A stretch of 64,000 nt of DNA from Mesostigma viride (lineage: Eukaryota > Streptophyta > Mesostigmatophyceae > Mesostigmatales > Mesostigmataceae), in contig RPFO01000213.1 in NCBI GenBank assembly GCA_009746045.1, positions 4,326,411 to 4,390,410 on the forward strand. Direction: 5' to 3'. A program made the position numbers and the translations under genes. The notes under the pieces are model-generated. The model made no database searches, was not told the origin of the DNA, and worked only from the letters and a program-made list of their open reading frames with translations. Below, piece by piece: positions 31,986 to 64,000 of this stretch; the stretch's first letter is position 1; each line of letters starts with the position of its first letter.

Positions 31986-33620
31986 TTGTCTCAGTTGTGC
32001 CACATTCTGTGACACCACGTGCTGCCGTCGTAGCCGCCTGGGCTAAATATGCATGGCGTCCAGGTGCTTGCGCGTCACGTCTGCGAACGTGGTCCGCTTG
32101 GGAGGAGATCGAGGCGCCGGGCCATGGCCGGCTTCAATATCCAGCAAGGTTGCTTGTGTGGCAGCAGCTATGTGCAGCAGCGCGCCATGGACTTCATATC
32201 ACCTTGCACTGTGTCGCGTCTGCGTGCCACAATCTCCGGCGCCACCATGGCGGCTGGCCACTCAGCTTAATTTGGTAAAACCCAAATGAGCTGAGCTGAT
32301 GTGCCTGCCTTAACTGCATGCCCTGTGGGGTGGGCGAGGACCTGTCCCATGATTAAAGAAAGGAGGGCTCTCAGCCGAGGACAAGGAACTGTCCCTCGTG
32401 CCTGATAACCACCTTATTGCCTCCCCTGCTATAGAATAATGCTTTCAAAACACATACTTTGCACAGTCTGATGATGAAGCCGCACATGCGGAGTTTATTG
32501 AGAAAGTTTATACAATTACAACACGTTGATAGTCTCAATGTCGATGCACTCCATGCTCACGAGCCCGCAGTTAGGCAGCGCTCCATGACATGCTACCGGC
32601 CTTGCTCCCAAGGAAAGGGAGAAACACGAAGGCCACTAACGAGAGACTCGAAGAGACTACACGCTGCGTGAGAGTCCTCTTCGACTATGAACCAAACCAT
32701 TCGTCATGCCACACGCATGACACACGCCACACTTCTCAGTCCAGCCAGGAATGCCAAAACTATCTTGCTGCCTGAACCATGCGAATAGAAACCGCATTCC
32801 AGTTGCCGTCCTGGCTTTCTACCACACATGCCAACAAAAGCAGGAAGGCATCCCGACAAATCTAAATTGCTACCCTGTTGCCGATCTCATCTCCTAGAGG
32901 CTCCGGCATTTCTGTCCCTGGGAATGTCCGACATTGAGTCACGTCCAGCAAGGTCGAAGCATAATATCCTTCAGACAATCTGCACGCTCACACCTTGCGT
33001 GTGAGTGGCCCAGCAAACATTGCGTCTAATCGTTCCTTTCTAGAAGAAATCCCTTTTTAGGGCTGCCAGCGATTTCGCATTCATTCCAGCGATCTGGCTC
33101 CGCACCGCAAATTGTCCTTTTCCATTTTCTGTCCAGTCCTCATAACGTTGACCCGCTATTCTACACCACAAAGACACCTGGCCTGTCAATAGCCTCGGCG
33201 CTGTTGAAGTCCAGCAGTCCAGCTTCAGCTCCAGCTGTCCACTAACACGCGTATGATCCTCTCGACGCTGCACACTTGTGCTGCCGTCCGCTCAAGTCAG
33301 TGCTGCGCGCCCAGCTGTGCCTGGCCCGGCGCGCGTGCACGTACACTTTCGTCCGCTCTTATGCTGCAAGTGCTAGTGTCCCCCCCCGGTCACTAGCCTT
33401 TGTCGAAAATGCGTAGAAGACAAATTCCTTGCGCACGTCACCGGTCTTGTGCATAGTGGGCGCCCGGATGACATAGCGCGCGTCCGTGACAACTGAGCTA
33501 GGTGATCCAAGCCCCTCACCACCACCTTAACCGAATCCGGCCTCCATCCGCTCATTCCTTAAGGAGGGGCCCTCGAGCAGCACGTGGCCCCAATCGCTGC
33601 AGATCATGCATGTGGCGGCC
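31986..33620. other. Intergenic stretch without recognised features
   Basis: I see no gene, RNA or clear repeat here. Short open frames have no recognisable domain. Confidence 0.4.
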
Positions 33621-33631
33621 ATGGGCAGCAC

Positions 33632-34381
33632 CTCATGGGCCTGGTAGGTGAGGTAGAACTGCGTGGGTGCCACCGCCTTCCCCACTCACGGGACAAGGCG
33701 GCCACCCCACCAGTCCTGCTCACCTTCCTCTCCCCTGAGGATAAGCAGCGGTTCCTCTCTCGTCGCAAGCGGTTGCACGACCTCACCTGGACGCTGGATG
33801 ACGACCTGACCCCCGCTCAGCAACAGCAGCGACGCGACCTGTGGCCGGAATACCTCCGCCATAAGCAGGACCCCCAGAAGCCCAAGGTGTACTGGAGGGG
33901 CGGGGACCTGATGATCAACCACAAGATGTGGACGCCCCCACCAGCGGGCTAGAATAGCAATAGCCCTAGCTTGTAACCATTGGAGTCACTGTCGCTAAGG
34001 CAGCCATGCCTAGAATGTTTGCCTAGCTGTGCCAACACACCTTGTCACGTGCCGCCAACGCACGGTACACAACCAGCCATAGCCTTAGCCTAGTTCTAGT
34101 ACAGCCATGCTACGCCCTGGCTATGTTCAGATTACTTGCCCACGCTCCTTGCTATGATATGCTCACATGGGTCTTATTGCACCCACAGTTTGCCGGATCG
34201 TTGGCCTGTCCTTTTTAGCTAGCCGCCTAGCCGCGCCCGATTGCAGCTGTGGCATGCCTTTGGCATGAAGGAGACTGGGGGTCTCTGCCCTTTCTCCTGT
34301 AGTGCACACACAGGGATTAAAAGCACTTCGGTGCTCCGTGACTCCCCAACGGGAGCACGAGTTTAATTAATTAATTAATTA
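33632..34381 (+). mobile_element. 5'-truncated ORF1-like retroelement with 11-bp target-site duplication
   Basis: ATGGGCAGCAC at 33621-33631 recurs at 34382-34392. The insert keeps an open frame for the ORF1 C-terminus up to the stop at 33952 (VLLTFLSPEDKQRFLSRRKR; TLDDDLTPAQQQQRRDLWPE; PKVYWRGGDLMINHKMW), then about 400 bp of 3' region and a TTAATTAATTAATTAA tail. This is the best preserved RRM/C-terminal pair in the window and shows the intended frame of the other copies. Confidence 0.9.
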
Positions 34382-34435
34382 ATGGGCAGCACGCTGACTG
34401 CCGAGCTCCCCGCTCCTCTCCACCATAGTCGGTTA

Positions 34436-35092
34436 CCTAACTGAAACCTAGCCTCTTGGGGCGAGGACAATCACTAGGCTCGCCGGAACTCACCCGCAGA
34501 TATGAAAATGAATATGAGCGCGTGAGCGCAAACATGGATATGAATACGAGCGCATGTGCGCCGATCTATGAATATATGAATCGGGTGCCGAATCGGGACA
34601 AAATATTCCGGTAAATATAATCCGCCTCCGAGTGGATTCGAACCTGCGCCCCGAAGGGGTCAAAGGTCTTAGTTAATAGGTTCATATTGTGCGGAAACCT
34701 TGTGCCACTTCTTGGCTTCTAGGGCTCCGCGCACAATATTACCAGCGATAACCACTCGCTGGTACACTCAAGTTCATTCCGGAATCGCTATTGTGCGGAA
34801 CCTTAGAAGCCAAGTGGCAAAAGGCGGTTTCCGCACAATATTAGCCTTCCTAACTATGACCTTTAATTTGACCCCGTCGGGGCACAGGTTCGTATCCACT
34901 CGGAGGCGGATTATTTCCGGAATATTTCGTCCCGGGCGATTTGGCACCCGCTCCATATTCATATCGGCGCACATGCGCTCATATTCATATCCATATTATT
35001 TGCGCACATGCACTCATATTCATATTCATATCTGCGGGTGTTCCGAGCTTAGTGTTTCGTCCTCGCCCCAAGAGGCTTAGGTTTTAGTTAGG
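34436..35092. mobile_element. Foldback element with tRNA-like B boxes in both arms
   Basis: The left arm (about 34436-34690) is the inverted complement of the right arm (about 34835-35092), with indels. A smaller palindrome lies between them, built on TTGTGCGGAACCTTAGAAGC and ACCACTCGCTGGTACACTCA. Each arm holds a polymerase III B-box-like word: GGATTCGAACC at 34634-34644 (GGTTCGAATCC on the minus strand) and GGTTCGTATCC at 34887-34897. No protein is encoded. Confidence 0.75.
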
Positions 35093-35297
35093 TTCATACT
35101 GTGCGGATTAACCTTTTGCCACTTGGCTTCTAAGGTTCCGCACAATATTACCAGCGATAGCCACTTGGTGGTACACTCAAGTTCATGCCGGAATGAACTT
35201 GAGTGTACCAGCGAGTGGTTATCGCTGGTAATATATTGTGCGGAACCTTAGAAGCCAAGTGGCAAAAGTTTTAATTCCGCACAATATGAACCTAACT
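35088..35297. mobile_element. Near-perfect 210-bp palindrome (foldback unit)
   Basis: Arms of about 100 bp (TTAGGTTCATACTGTGCGGA through GTACACTCAAGTTCATGCCGG) pair with 35193-35297 with few mismatches. It shares the core ACCACTYGCTGGTACACTCA with the neighbouring foldback and with the one at 50835-51285. Confidence 0.85.
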
Positions 35298-36500
35298 ACC
35301 ATCTCCACCGCCACCTCCACCCTCCTCGCCGGCCTCCTCCACCGCCACCACCCCCTCATTCTCCGACGCCATCAGCGCCAAGCTCCGCGACATCGACCAG
35401 CGCCTCAAGGACAACGCCATCGCCATCGAGGTCCTGCAAAACACCGCAGGCCTCCTCACCGCCCAGGCGGTGAAGGACCTTGCCGCCAAGCCAGCCCCCG
35501 CCATGGCCCGGCCGGCGCTGCTCCTCCCACCCAGACCTGGGCGGACATGCTTAAGCAACACACCACCTCCACCACCTCCGCCGTTGCAGCACAGCTCCAG
35601 CAGCAGACGCTCGACCTCCGCGAGGAGGCCGAGCTCGCCAAGCGCAGCCTTAACGTCATCGTCAAGAAGTTACTTCGACATGGAGGAAGGTGAGAATTCC
35701 GAGAAGCTTGCACGTGCGTTTGAGCGAGAAATCCTTGGTCGCATGGGCCTTATACTGGTGAGATCAAGCAGGTCGCCCACCGCCTTCCCCGCTCGCGGGG
35801 TAAGGCAGGGGCGCCGGCCCCGCTTCTTCTCACCCGGCGGACAAGATTTCTTTTCTCAGACGCCGCACTGAGCGGATCGAGAAGACTCACTTCACCCTGC
35901 AGGACGACGACGTACTTGACCCTGGCACAGCAACAACGGCGACGGGAGCTATGGCGGCCGACCTACCTCCGGAGCTCCTCCGGCAGACCACGGCAGGGAA
36001 GCCGGTGTATTGGAAGGGCCGGGGCGGCCATCTACGTCCGCCACAAGCCCTGGCAAGCGACCCCCACGGCCCCAACGACTCCAGACGCCCCAGCTTACTG
36101 AGGGGAATCCAGCAGTAGTAGTCTAGAATAGTCAGACCGTGCCGTTGCATGTACATGTAGTACGCCTATACTACATGCAGGCACTAGTTATACCGGCCAG
36201 CTGATTCATGAGCATTATTTAGTCATGTACTTGTGTGCCCATGATGTGCCACACCCCAGTTGATGCCTAGCTTTATTTACTTAGTTATGCTGTGCCCACG
36301 CAGAGAGCTACTCTCTACTGAGACGCCATGCCCTAGCTCCGGCCTGTAGTAGCCATGCTGATCTTCCCCCCTCTGTCGGTGCCCCTAGATGCCTGAATAC
36401 AGTGAGTGGTGGGCAGGTGCACAAACCCAGAGTAGCCGGTGGCAGTTTACATTCCCCCACCTGCAGGAAGTCAGCCAAGAGTGTATTAAAAGCCTTAAGC
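35298..36500 (+). mobile_element. Degenerate ORF1-like retroelement copy
   Basis: It contains AISAKLRDIDQRLKDNAIAI, TQTWADMLKQHTTSTTSAVA, LDLREEAELAKRSLNVIV and VYWKGRGGHLRPPQALA-like fragments in changing frames, then a 3' region resembling that of 23977-25362 (CTGCAGG...TGTATTAAAA). It abuts the foldback at its 5' side. No intact frame remains. Confidence 0.65.
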
Positions 36501-36501
36501 T

Positions 36502-37160
36502 AATAGCCGGGGGGCAAGAGCTCAGTCCTCGAGGGAGCGTCCAAAGAGGGAGAAAAGCCTGGCGTATTGCTGAAGGTGGGGCCCGGCGGGCGGTGAGGAT
36601 GGAGTCGAAATGGCGCCTGTGAAGGAAAGCGTTGACGAGGCGACGTTGGTGGAAACTGAGCTGCTTCAGCACAGTTCCGTAAGCGAGGCGTGCGATCTGC
36701 CAAAGGCACGTAGGCCAGGATGCGATCGTGGGTGAGCTTGTCAAAAAAGCCGGGCTGGCTGGCGTCAAAGTCGTACTGAGTCCTCAAAAGTCGGCTCGGC
36801 AGGGCGACTGCGCTTGGGTTCAGGCGACGCTGCTGGCGAGGCGAGCCCGGGAGGGGGCTGGGCGACCTGGACTAGGGCTTGGCTAGTGGCGCCACTGCCT
36901 TCTGGGCCGGGCCAGGGCGAAGCCGTGCAGCCGGAGCTGGAGACGTATTTTCAGGGCTGAGCGCAGCCGCCAGGCTGCGTTGCGCGGAGGAGCGTTTGCT
37001 CGCCATATATTGCGTAATAGAGCTCTTAGGAAAATCATATCAGCGTGTGCGTCTTATAAAGACGAAGCGATTGTGATATTCACGGCCGAATTTGGTGCCC
37101 AAACGTGAAAGTTATGAGCTCCGCCGTCAGCCATGGCTACCTCGTGGCTCAGGGATTACT
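36502..37160 (-). mobile_element. 5' part of another ORF1-like element (minus strand)
   Basis: On the minus strand its leader reads GCTGACGGCGGAGCTCATAA, close to the leader of copies 1 and 2, then a hairpin-like CGTCTTTATAAGACG, and MASKRSSAQRSLAAALSP, PEPKRSRPAEPTFEDS and FDASQPGFFDKLTHDRILAY in broken frames. It lies head to head with copy 2. Confidence 0.6.
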
Positions 37161-37179
37161 TGACATGCCATGACGGATT

Positions 37180-37188
37180 ACTATAATA
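37180..37188. repeat. Possible target-site duplication, left copy
   Basis: ACTATAATA recurs at 39249-39257. It is short and AT-rich, so only supportive. Confidence 0.45.
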
Positions 37189-39248
37189 CGACGAGCCACG
37201 AGCCACGAGCCACGAGCCACGAGCGGACATGGCTGACGGCGGAGCTCAGAACTTTCGCGTCTGAGCCCCAAATTCAGTCAGGCTACTTGCATCAGATGCG
37301 TCTTTTCAAGACGCATCTGCTAGTATAATCGGTTACGGCTGTAACGCAGTATTTTGCAAATGCCACCAAAACGCAGCCTTGACAAACATTTTCAGTTTGA
37401 GCTGTCGTCGGCATTCCCGTCGACAGCAGCACGTGCGACATCAACTCCTGCGGACGCCAACCTTTTTGCGCTGATCGAAGCTCTCCCCCCCGGTCTGCCT
37501 CCCTCGACGCAGTGCTCTACGCCAAATTCGTCGCCCATTCCCAAGAAAACCCGAACTTCCCATACCAAATGGGACGTCCGCCTCTTCGGCGCCGGCCAGC
37601 GGGATTTTTGCATCTTGGAAATCTTTACGCTCACGAAGGAACAATGTGACGATGTTATCAAGTTCCTGGCCCGCCATGACGAACTTTTCCTGCCTACCCC
37701 TGCATGGCGACAAGGTCACCAAGCCCGCCTGGGAATGGCTGCTTCAAGAACCGGAGGCGTACTTGAAGGCAGTCATCATGTGCAGCTACCTGCGCTGCGA
37801 CGCCCACGACATCACCCAGATTGGCTACACTGGCCTCAGGAGCCTCCTGCATGAGCGCAGACGGGCAGCCACAGCAGCTGCAGCATCCCCGCAAAGCAGC
37901 ACCTCCCCCAGCACGGACTCCATCCGAGCTGCAGTGGCCAGTGGCGGAGCAGCTGGCGCCGATGGCTGAGCAGCTCGCCGCCCTGAACGCGCCTGACGGC
38001 CCACTCAACACTCTCTCGGCCAAGGTCAACAACATTGAAGCCAGAGTCACCCTTCACCTCCAGCCTCAGTTTACTGCTACCCAAGAGCACATTGCCACCA
38101 AAGTTTCCGAGGCCACAGCCACTGTGACCACCCGCCTTAACCAGGTGGAAGGCCGAGTCGGCCAAGGCACCGTGAAACTTGAGGCAGTTGCTGCCAAGGT
38201 AGACGCCCTGGCCACGCAGGTCCCCGAGATCGCCGAGCGAACGGCCACCATCGCCTCCCAACCTGCTGGTAGGGCTAGCGATGACCCCTCGACTCGCGCC
38301 TCCTGGGCGGACCTGCTCAAGAGCCAGGCATCCTCTACCACAACCGCCATCACCACCAAGCTCCAGGACCTGGAAGACACGCGCCGCGAGGCCGCTGACC
38401 GCGACCGTCGCCGCTGCCGGGTCATCCTCAGGCGCTTCGACATGCTGCCGGAGGAGACCCCAGACTCTCTTCTCGACGAGCTGAAGAAACAGCTCTTGGC
38501 GCGCATGCAGCTGCCAGGTGCGATACTGCAGGGCGCCTACCGCCTGCCCCATCCACGGGCCAAGGCTGGGCCCCCTCCAGTGGTCCTCACCTTCAGCGAC
38601 ATCACCGCCCGAGTTCGGTTCCTCTCTCGCCCCAAGAAGCTGGTGGACACCTCCTGGTCGCTTGACGACGACCTGACGCCAGCCCAGCAGCAGCAACGCC
38701 GCGATCAGTGGCCCGACTACATCCGCCACAAGAGTAGACCAACCCCGAGAAGCCCCAAGTGTACTGGCGGGGCGGCGGGGACCTCTATGTCAACAAGAAA
38801 CTGTGGAAGCCCCCCCGGGCTTCCCCGGGATAGAGCACTCCAGCTAGTTGTCTAGATGGGGGCAATCGATGATGGGATAGCTAATTAGGCATTACAGCAC
38901 TTGAAACGATATTAGCGCACAGCGTTACAGTACCTTCAATTAGCTCTGGCACCTTGTGGCCGGCCATCAGCTTGCGCCTTAATTAGCCGACGTCTTGAGC
39001 CCACCTCACATTTGTAGAAGCTATGCGTCAGCCTACCTATGGTATTGCACTGGTTGTATTGCACCCACAGTGTTGCGCCCCGGCACCATGCCGTGGAGAG
39101 AGCGCTCTGTGGCCTGCCCACCTGCGGCAGTGAGAGAAGCTAGGGCGCCCTCCCTCCTTCTCACTGTGTATATAGGGTTGAAGGTTCCTTTACTCTGTAT
39201 TGGCACCCACGTGACGCAGTCACGTGCTTATTAACTAATTAATTAATA
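37189..39248 (+). mobile_element. ORF1-only non-autonomous retrotransposon, copy 2
   Basis: Nearly identical to copy 1. It begins with four CCACGAG units (37195-37222), has the same leader hairpin (37293-37319), the same ORF1-like region and the same 3' end with CACGTGACGCAGTCACGTG and an AATTAATT tail. It lacks the premature stop of copy 1. No endonuclease or reverse transcriptase is present. Confidence 0.85.
37360..38856 (+). pseudogene. L1-ORF1-like coding region, copy 2
   Basis: The frame from MPPKRSLDKHFQFELSSAFP breaks near 37640-37700. A long frame at 37821-38855 covers the coiled-coil stretch, the RRM-like segment (RRRCRVILRRFDMLPEETPD; PPVVLTFSDITARVRFLSRP) and WSLDDDLTPAQQQQRRDQWP. 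The final motif VYWRGGGDLYVNKKLW is out of frame through an extra C near 38750, shared with copy 1. The shared defect implies that both copies descend from an already damaged source and moved in trans. Confidence 0.75.
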
Positions 39249-39257
39249 ACTATAATA

Positions 39258-39569
39258 ATCCCATATAGCTACGATCAAGCGACGGGGCTTCCATAGCAAC
39301 GATCAATATATAACGAATACTAATATGTTGCAGTCGCAGTCGCGCTAGTCACGTGCAATTAATTAATGCCGCCATAGATATCAGTCGAGGTACGTGGAAA
39401 AGATCAATACCTGCTGGGCAGGCCGATGTCGATAGCGTACAAAATCAGAGGCGATAACTGCAGGAAATTAGATCTGCGTGTTCGTCATCAAAAGACGTGT
39501 CGAATGCAACCAACTTGACTGAATTTCATGGCAGGAGTCGAAAGTTATGAGCATTCTTGAGCAGCAGCC
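39258..39569. other. AT-rich spacer
   Basis: No gene or clear repeat. It contains a weak relative of the leader hairpin near 39475-39505 (GTTCGTCATCAAAAGACG). Confidence 0.35.
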
Positions 39570-39578
39570 ATAGCTCGG

Positions 39579-39993
39579 AATTGATAAGCACGCCGTTAAT
39601 AAACCTGCCACCAACTACACACAGCAGTTGCTGGACGACCTAGTGGTCCCAGCTGATTTCAAACACCGCATTCACTCCCTCTCGATCTCTTGCTTAGACT
39701 GCTGTTTATGCAGAAAAAGAAGAGGTGGAAGATCATTGGTCGTCCATGCAGGCTCACACGCCGGCCCCTGTGCGCAAGCCTCCTCCCCAAAGGAGGAAGG
39801 GGCGCTTTGCTGAGTAGACGGTACACTGATGTGTGAGAGTACTGTGTGTAGTTAAGGTTTTCTAGATTTAGAGTTAGCTTAGTTCGGTTTTCGCGGCTTC
39901 GCCCACTGACCTCCATCCATCCAGCAAGGGAATAAATACGTGCCACATGGTCTCCCAACGGAGTCATGTTGCGCTTTAGTTTAATTTAATTTA
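39579..39993 (+). mobile_element. 3' fragment of the GRPxxNYT retroelement family
   Basis: It encodes PATNYTQQLLDDLVVPADFK and HRIHSLSI, matching the minus-strand element at 27945-29389. The 3' end reads CTCCCAACGGAGTCATGTTG and has a TTTAATTTAATTTAA tail. A 9-bp direct repeat, ATAGCTCGG (39570-39578 and 39994-40002), probably marks the insertion. Confidence 0.7.
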
Positions 39994-40002
39994 ATAGCTC
40001 GG

Positions 40003-41394
40003 CATATTTTCGCGCCTAATTGAGGGAGGAAATGCGGTGTTCAAACTACATGTGCACAGTTACGTGTCATAATTATGTACTGAATGTGAATGCAAGGACG
40101 GGGCACAACAATGCATTCACATTGTACGATTACAACATCACTGGTTGTCTCTATGATATCATATGATATCGTTTCATTTAAGTTATGTAACTTTAATGAA
40201 CCTTTTTATATTTGATGAATCTTTTTAAATTAAATTAAATTAAATTGGAAATATATCCGTTCATTCCGTTGGCAGCAATGGTGCTCACCACTAGACACTC
40301 CCGGCCAGTTAGGCTCGAAACACACGCCCTGATCAAGCAAGCTGTTTCCGGCCCCCCCATCTAGGTCATTATTAAGTCGCTCTATACATGTAAGCCAGCC
40401 ATAATTTCAATGCAAAAGGCTACACATTTCCATCTCCATTCATATTCATCATCCTGAACGACTCGAAAATGCGGACAAGATAACGGCAGGCTCGAGCTAC
40501 CATGGTCCGGATTCGATCTCCAGATTTCTGGCCTGAGCTGGTTGTCTCCTTGATATATCCGTTGGGAGTACATGTAGCCCCGAGGCACTCAGGGTTCAAA
40601 GGAACTCCCTCAGCAACCTTGGGTTGGTTCCACAATGCATGGCACTACCCAATGCCGCCGCCGCCGCTGGCGGCGGTGCACAATACAGCCAAATCGTATC
40701 TGCTGCCAATCCTGCCTGCTTGTCACATGCAACACATTTCAGGCTTTGGTGCGCTCAGGCTATGCATGAGCAACCGGCGTGTGCGCATCAATCAAATCAG
40801 TCTATACGCGGCAGCAATACAATCATAATTACGTGCGACGCTCCGCTTCATCATAACATAATGACTGTGGCGTCCAATATCTACCAACAGTAGACTGAAC
40901 ATGCTACAATTTAAGTAAATATTCAGCCACATGGTTCGTAGAGTTGGGTACTAGCATCAGTTCGGCGCAGCGCTTCACACCGGCCGGTACCCAGACTTGA
41001 ACAAATCCAAGCCAAACGGCGAACGCGGAACCAAACAAACGGAACTGAACCAGCTGGACATAAATGATATTCGGTGAACAGCTGTTTCTCGAGTGCACGG
41101 ACGTAAATGATCACGGTCGTGACACACGAGTACGGCGCAACGCCGGTCCCCTTCTACTCGAGTCCTATGTTACACATGCAAGTGCTCACCTCCCGTGGTT
41201 GGTGTATGTGACGTACCGTAGAGCTGTACGCTACAGGCTGCAGCCCTCCTTGAGCCCGCCGCAACATAACTAAAAAACGAGCAGATAGTTAAGAAATTGC
41301 AAGTTGACGAACAAGTGCACATGCTTTGCATGATATATTGATGTCATCAGCTAGATTTCATCTGGAATTACATCCAAGCTTTGAACACTACAGT
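40003..41394. other. Intergenic stretch without recognised features
   Basis: Moderately AT-rich; no gene is supported. A TTTAAATTAAATTAAATTAA run at about 40224 could be the tail of an unrecognised retroelement. Confidence 0.4.
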
Positions 41395-41406
41395 ATACTT
41401 TTCCCT

Positions 41407-41794
41407 GACCTGGCCTGGCCCCAAGGACATACCCAGATGGGTTAGTAGACCTGCCATGCCTGAACTATACAGATCAGATGCTGGCCGACCTAGTGGTCCC
41501 AGCCCAGTTTGAACACCGCATTTCCTCCCTCTCTCATGCTTGAACTACTATGCATGGGACAAGAAGAGGTGGCAGACCATTCTGTCCAGGCCCACACCCC
41601 AGCCCCTGTGGGCAAGCCCCCCCCGGCCCCCCAGGAGGAAGGGGCGCTTTGCTGACGTACAGTAGCTAGGATTTGTAGATCAGCTTAGAGTTAGCTTAGG
41701 TTTCGCAGCTTCGCTCACCCCCACCCATCAGCAAGGGAATACGTGCTACATGATCTCCCAACGGAGTCATGTTATCAATTAATAATTAAATTTA
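41407..41794 (+). mobile_element. 5'-truncated 3' fragment of the GRPxxNYT family with 12-bp target-site duplication
   Basis: ATACTTTTCCCT at 41395-41406 recurs at 41795-41806. The insert begins in coding-like sequence (DLAWPQGHTQMG, as in DLACPQGHTQTG of the element at 27945-29389), continues through LNYTDQMLADLVVPAQFEHR and ends CTCCCAACGGAGTCATGTTA with an AATTAATAATTAAATTTAA tail. Confidence 0.85.
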
Positions 41795-41806
41795 ATACTT
41801 TTCCCT

Positions 41807-42367
41807 AATACCAGCGAACTAACACTACCCAATTCAAATTGTGGCCTACATGCACGTTCTCTTTAGCATGCCTTTCCATTGACATGGCCACGAGAGAGGA
41901 TTCATATTCAAACCTGTTTTGCAGCTACAGTTTCAGCAGCACGTTCAGCCCACAATTGGATGCGCAACCAGGCGGCTCCCGTTGCCACCGCTTCTGGCAA
42001 GTAGTTATCGAACTACGAGGAAACACGAAGGAATAAATAAATAACCTGGCAGGAGCATTCGTGGCTCCTTCCAGCATGCCCGCAGGCATTCATAAATTAA
42101 CTGTGCGCACGGCGAGCGCACGTTTCCCAGGTCCCAACTCTGGCCGTGAAAACAACCCCCCCCAAACTTCTTATTCGTTAGAGACCTGCACCTGGGGATG
42201 AAAGGTACCCTCTCTTCCGACCGCAGTCTGTACCCAGTGACGCTCCCAACAGAGGCACGCAAAGGAGAGAATGAACGGACATCTGATTCCGGCAGCATTC
42301 AAGTAGCAAGGTTTTCCACCCAGCCGGTGCCCACGCTACACTTGAGTTTTCTGGGCAGATAGAGACT
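41807..42367. other. Intergenic stretch downstream of gene C
   Basis: No gene or element recognised. It probably includes the end of the 3' untranslated region of gene C. Confidence 0.35.
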
Positions 42368-42369
42368 GG

Positions 42370-42585
42370 TTGCCACACTGGTTGGTGCGCACACTAGTTG
42401 GTGGTCATAGTAGTTGGTGGCCACTCTGGTTGGTGGTCATAGCAGTTGGTGCCCACACTAGTTGGTGGTCATAGCAGTTGGTGGTCATAGTAGTTGTTGG
42501 TCATAGTAGTTGGTGGTCATAGTAGTTGGTGGCCATAGTAGTTGGTGGCCACTCTGGTTGGTGGCCTCACGATTTGGTGCCCACA
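42370..42585 (-). repeat. About 18-bp minisatellite directly after the stop codon of gene C
   Basis: On the minus strand, units such as CTATGACCACCAACTA and CTAGTGTGGGCACCAACT alternate, about 12 in all. The first unit begins with the stop codon itself (TAGTGTGGGCACCAA), so the array repeats the end of the coding sequence. Confidence 0.8.

Positions 42586-64000
<21,415 letters not shown>

Noticed and set aside
35298..36160. Functional gene for a Pro-rich protein
   Set aside because: The pieces match the ORF1-like retroelement family in shifting frames, so it is a decayed element.

Overview
The window looks like nuclear DNA of a green alga (chlorophyte). The genes have GT-AG introns and moderately GC-rich exons, and they are embedded in simple repeats, minisatellites and LINE-type retroelements. 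Nothing looks bacterial: no operons, ribosome binding sites or IS elements. The assignment to green algae is an inference from gene content and style; no marker gene is present.

Layout. (1) 997-8897, minus strand: gene A, seven exons, about 713 residues, a secretory or type II membrane glycosyltransferase-like protein. (2) 8898-15903: the intergenic space between two head-to-head genes. It holds a 5'-truncated LINE (9378-9839, minus) and a full-length LINE with one intact 1508-residue endonuclease/reverse-transcriptase ORF (10453-15267, plus). (3) 15904-27203, plus strand: gene B, a paralogue of gene A with the same seven-exon structure. Exons 5 and 6 have identical lengths (64 and 183 nt) and all intron phases match. 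Its introns hold a 15-bp minisatellite, a 229-unit GGAT array, a long CT array and a retroelement insertion. (4) 27204-42585: a transposon-rich intergenic block. It contains two nearly identical copies of an element that codes only for an L1-ORF1-like protein, truncated relatives with target-site duplications, and foldback elements carrying a tRNA-like B box. (5) 42586-64000, minus strand: the 3' part of a very large gene C. It encodes filamin-type immunoglobulin repeats, then a REJ (receptor for egg jelly) region, one transmembrane helix and a cytoplasmic tail. Its 5' end lies beyond the window, and its first visible exons are broken by several 1-nt frame shifts.

Reading frames and splice phases join without error across all seven exons of A, all seven of B and 18 junctions of C, which supports the models. 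Most very long open frames elsewhere (16859-19324, 22315-23369, 51870-52624, 56087-58412) are tandem repeats read through and are not genes.

The most unusual feature is that all three genes carry extra copies of their own exon edges in the adjacent introns. These are short direct duplications spanning a splice donor or acceptor, single or amplified into minisatellites, at roughly 18 junctions. The paralogues A and B carry them at different junctions, so the process appears recurrent.
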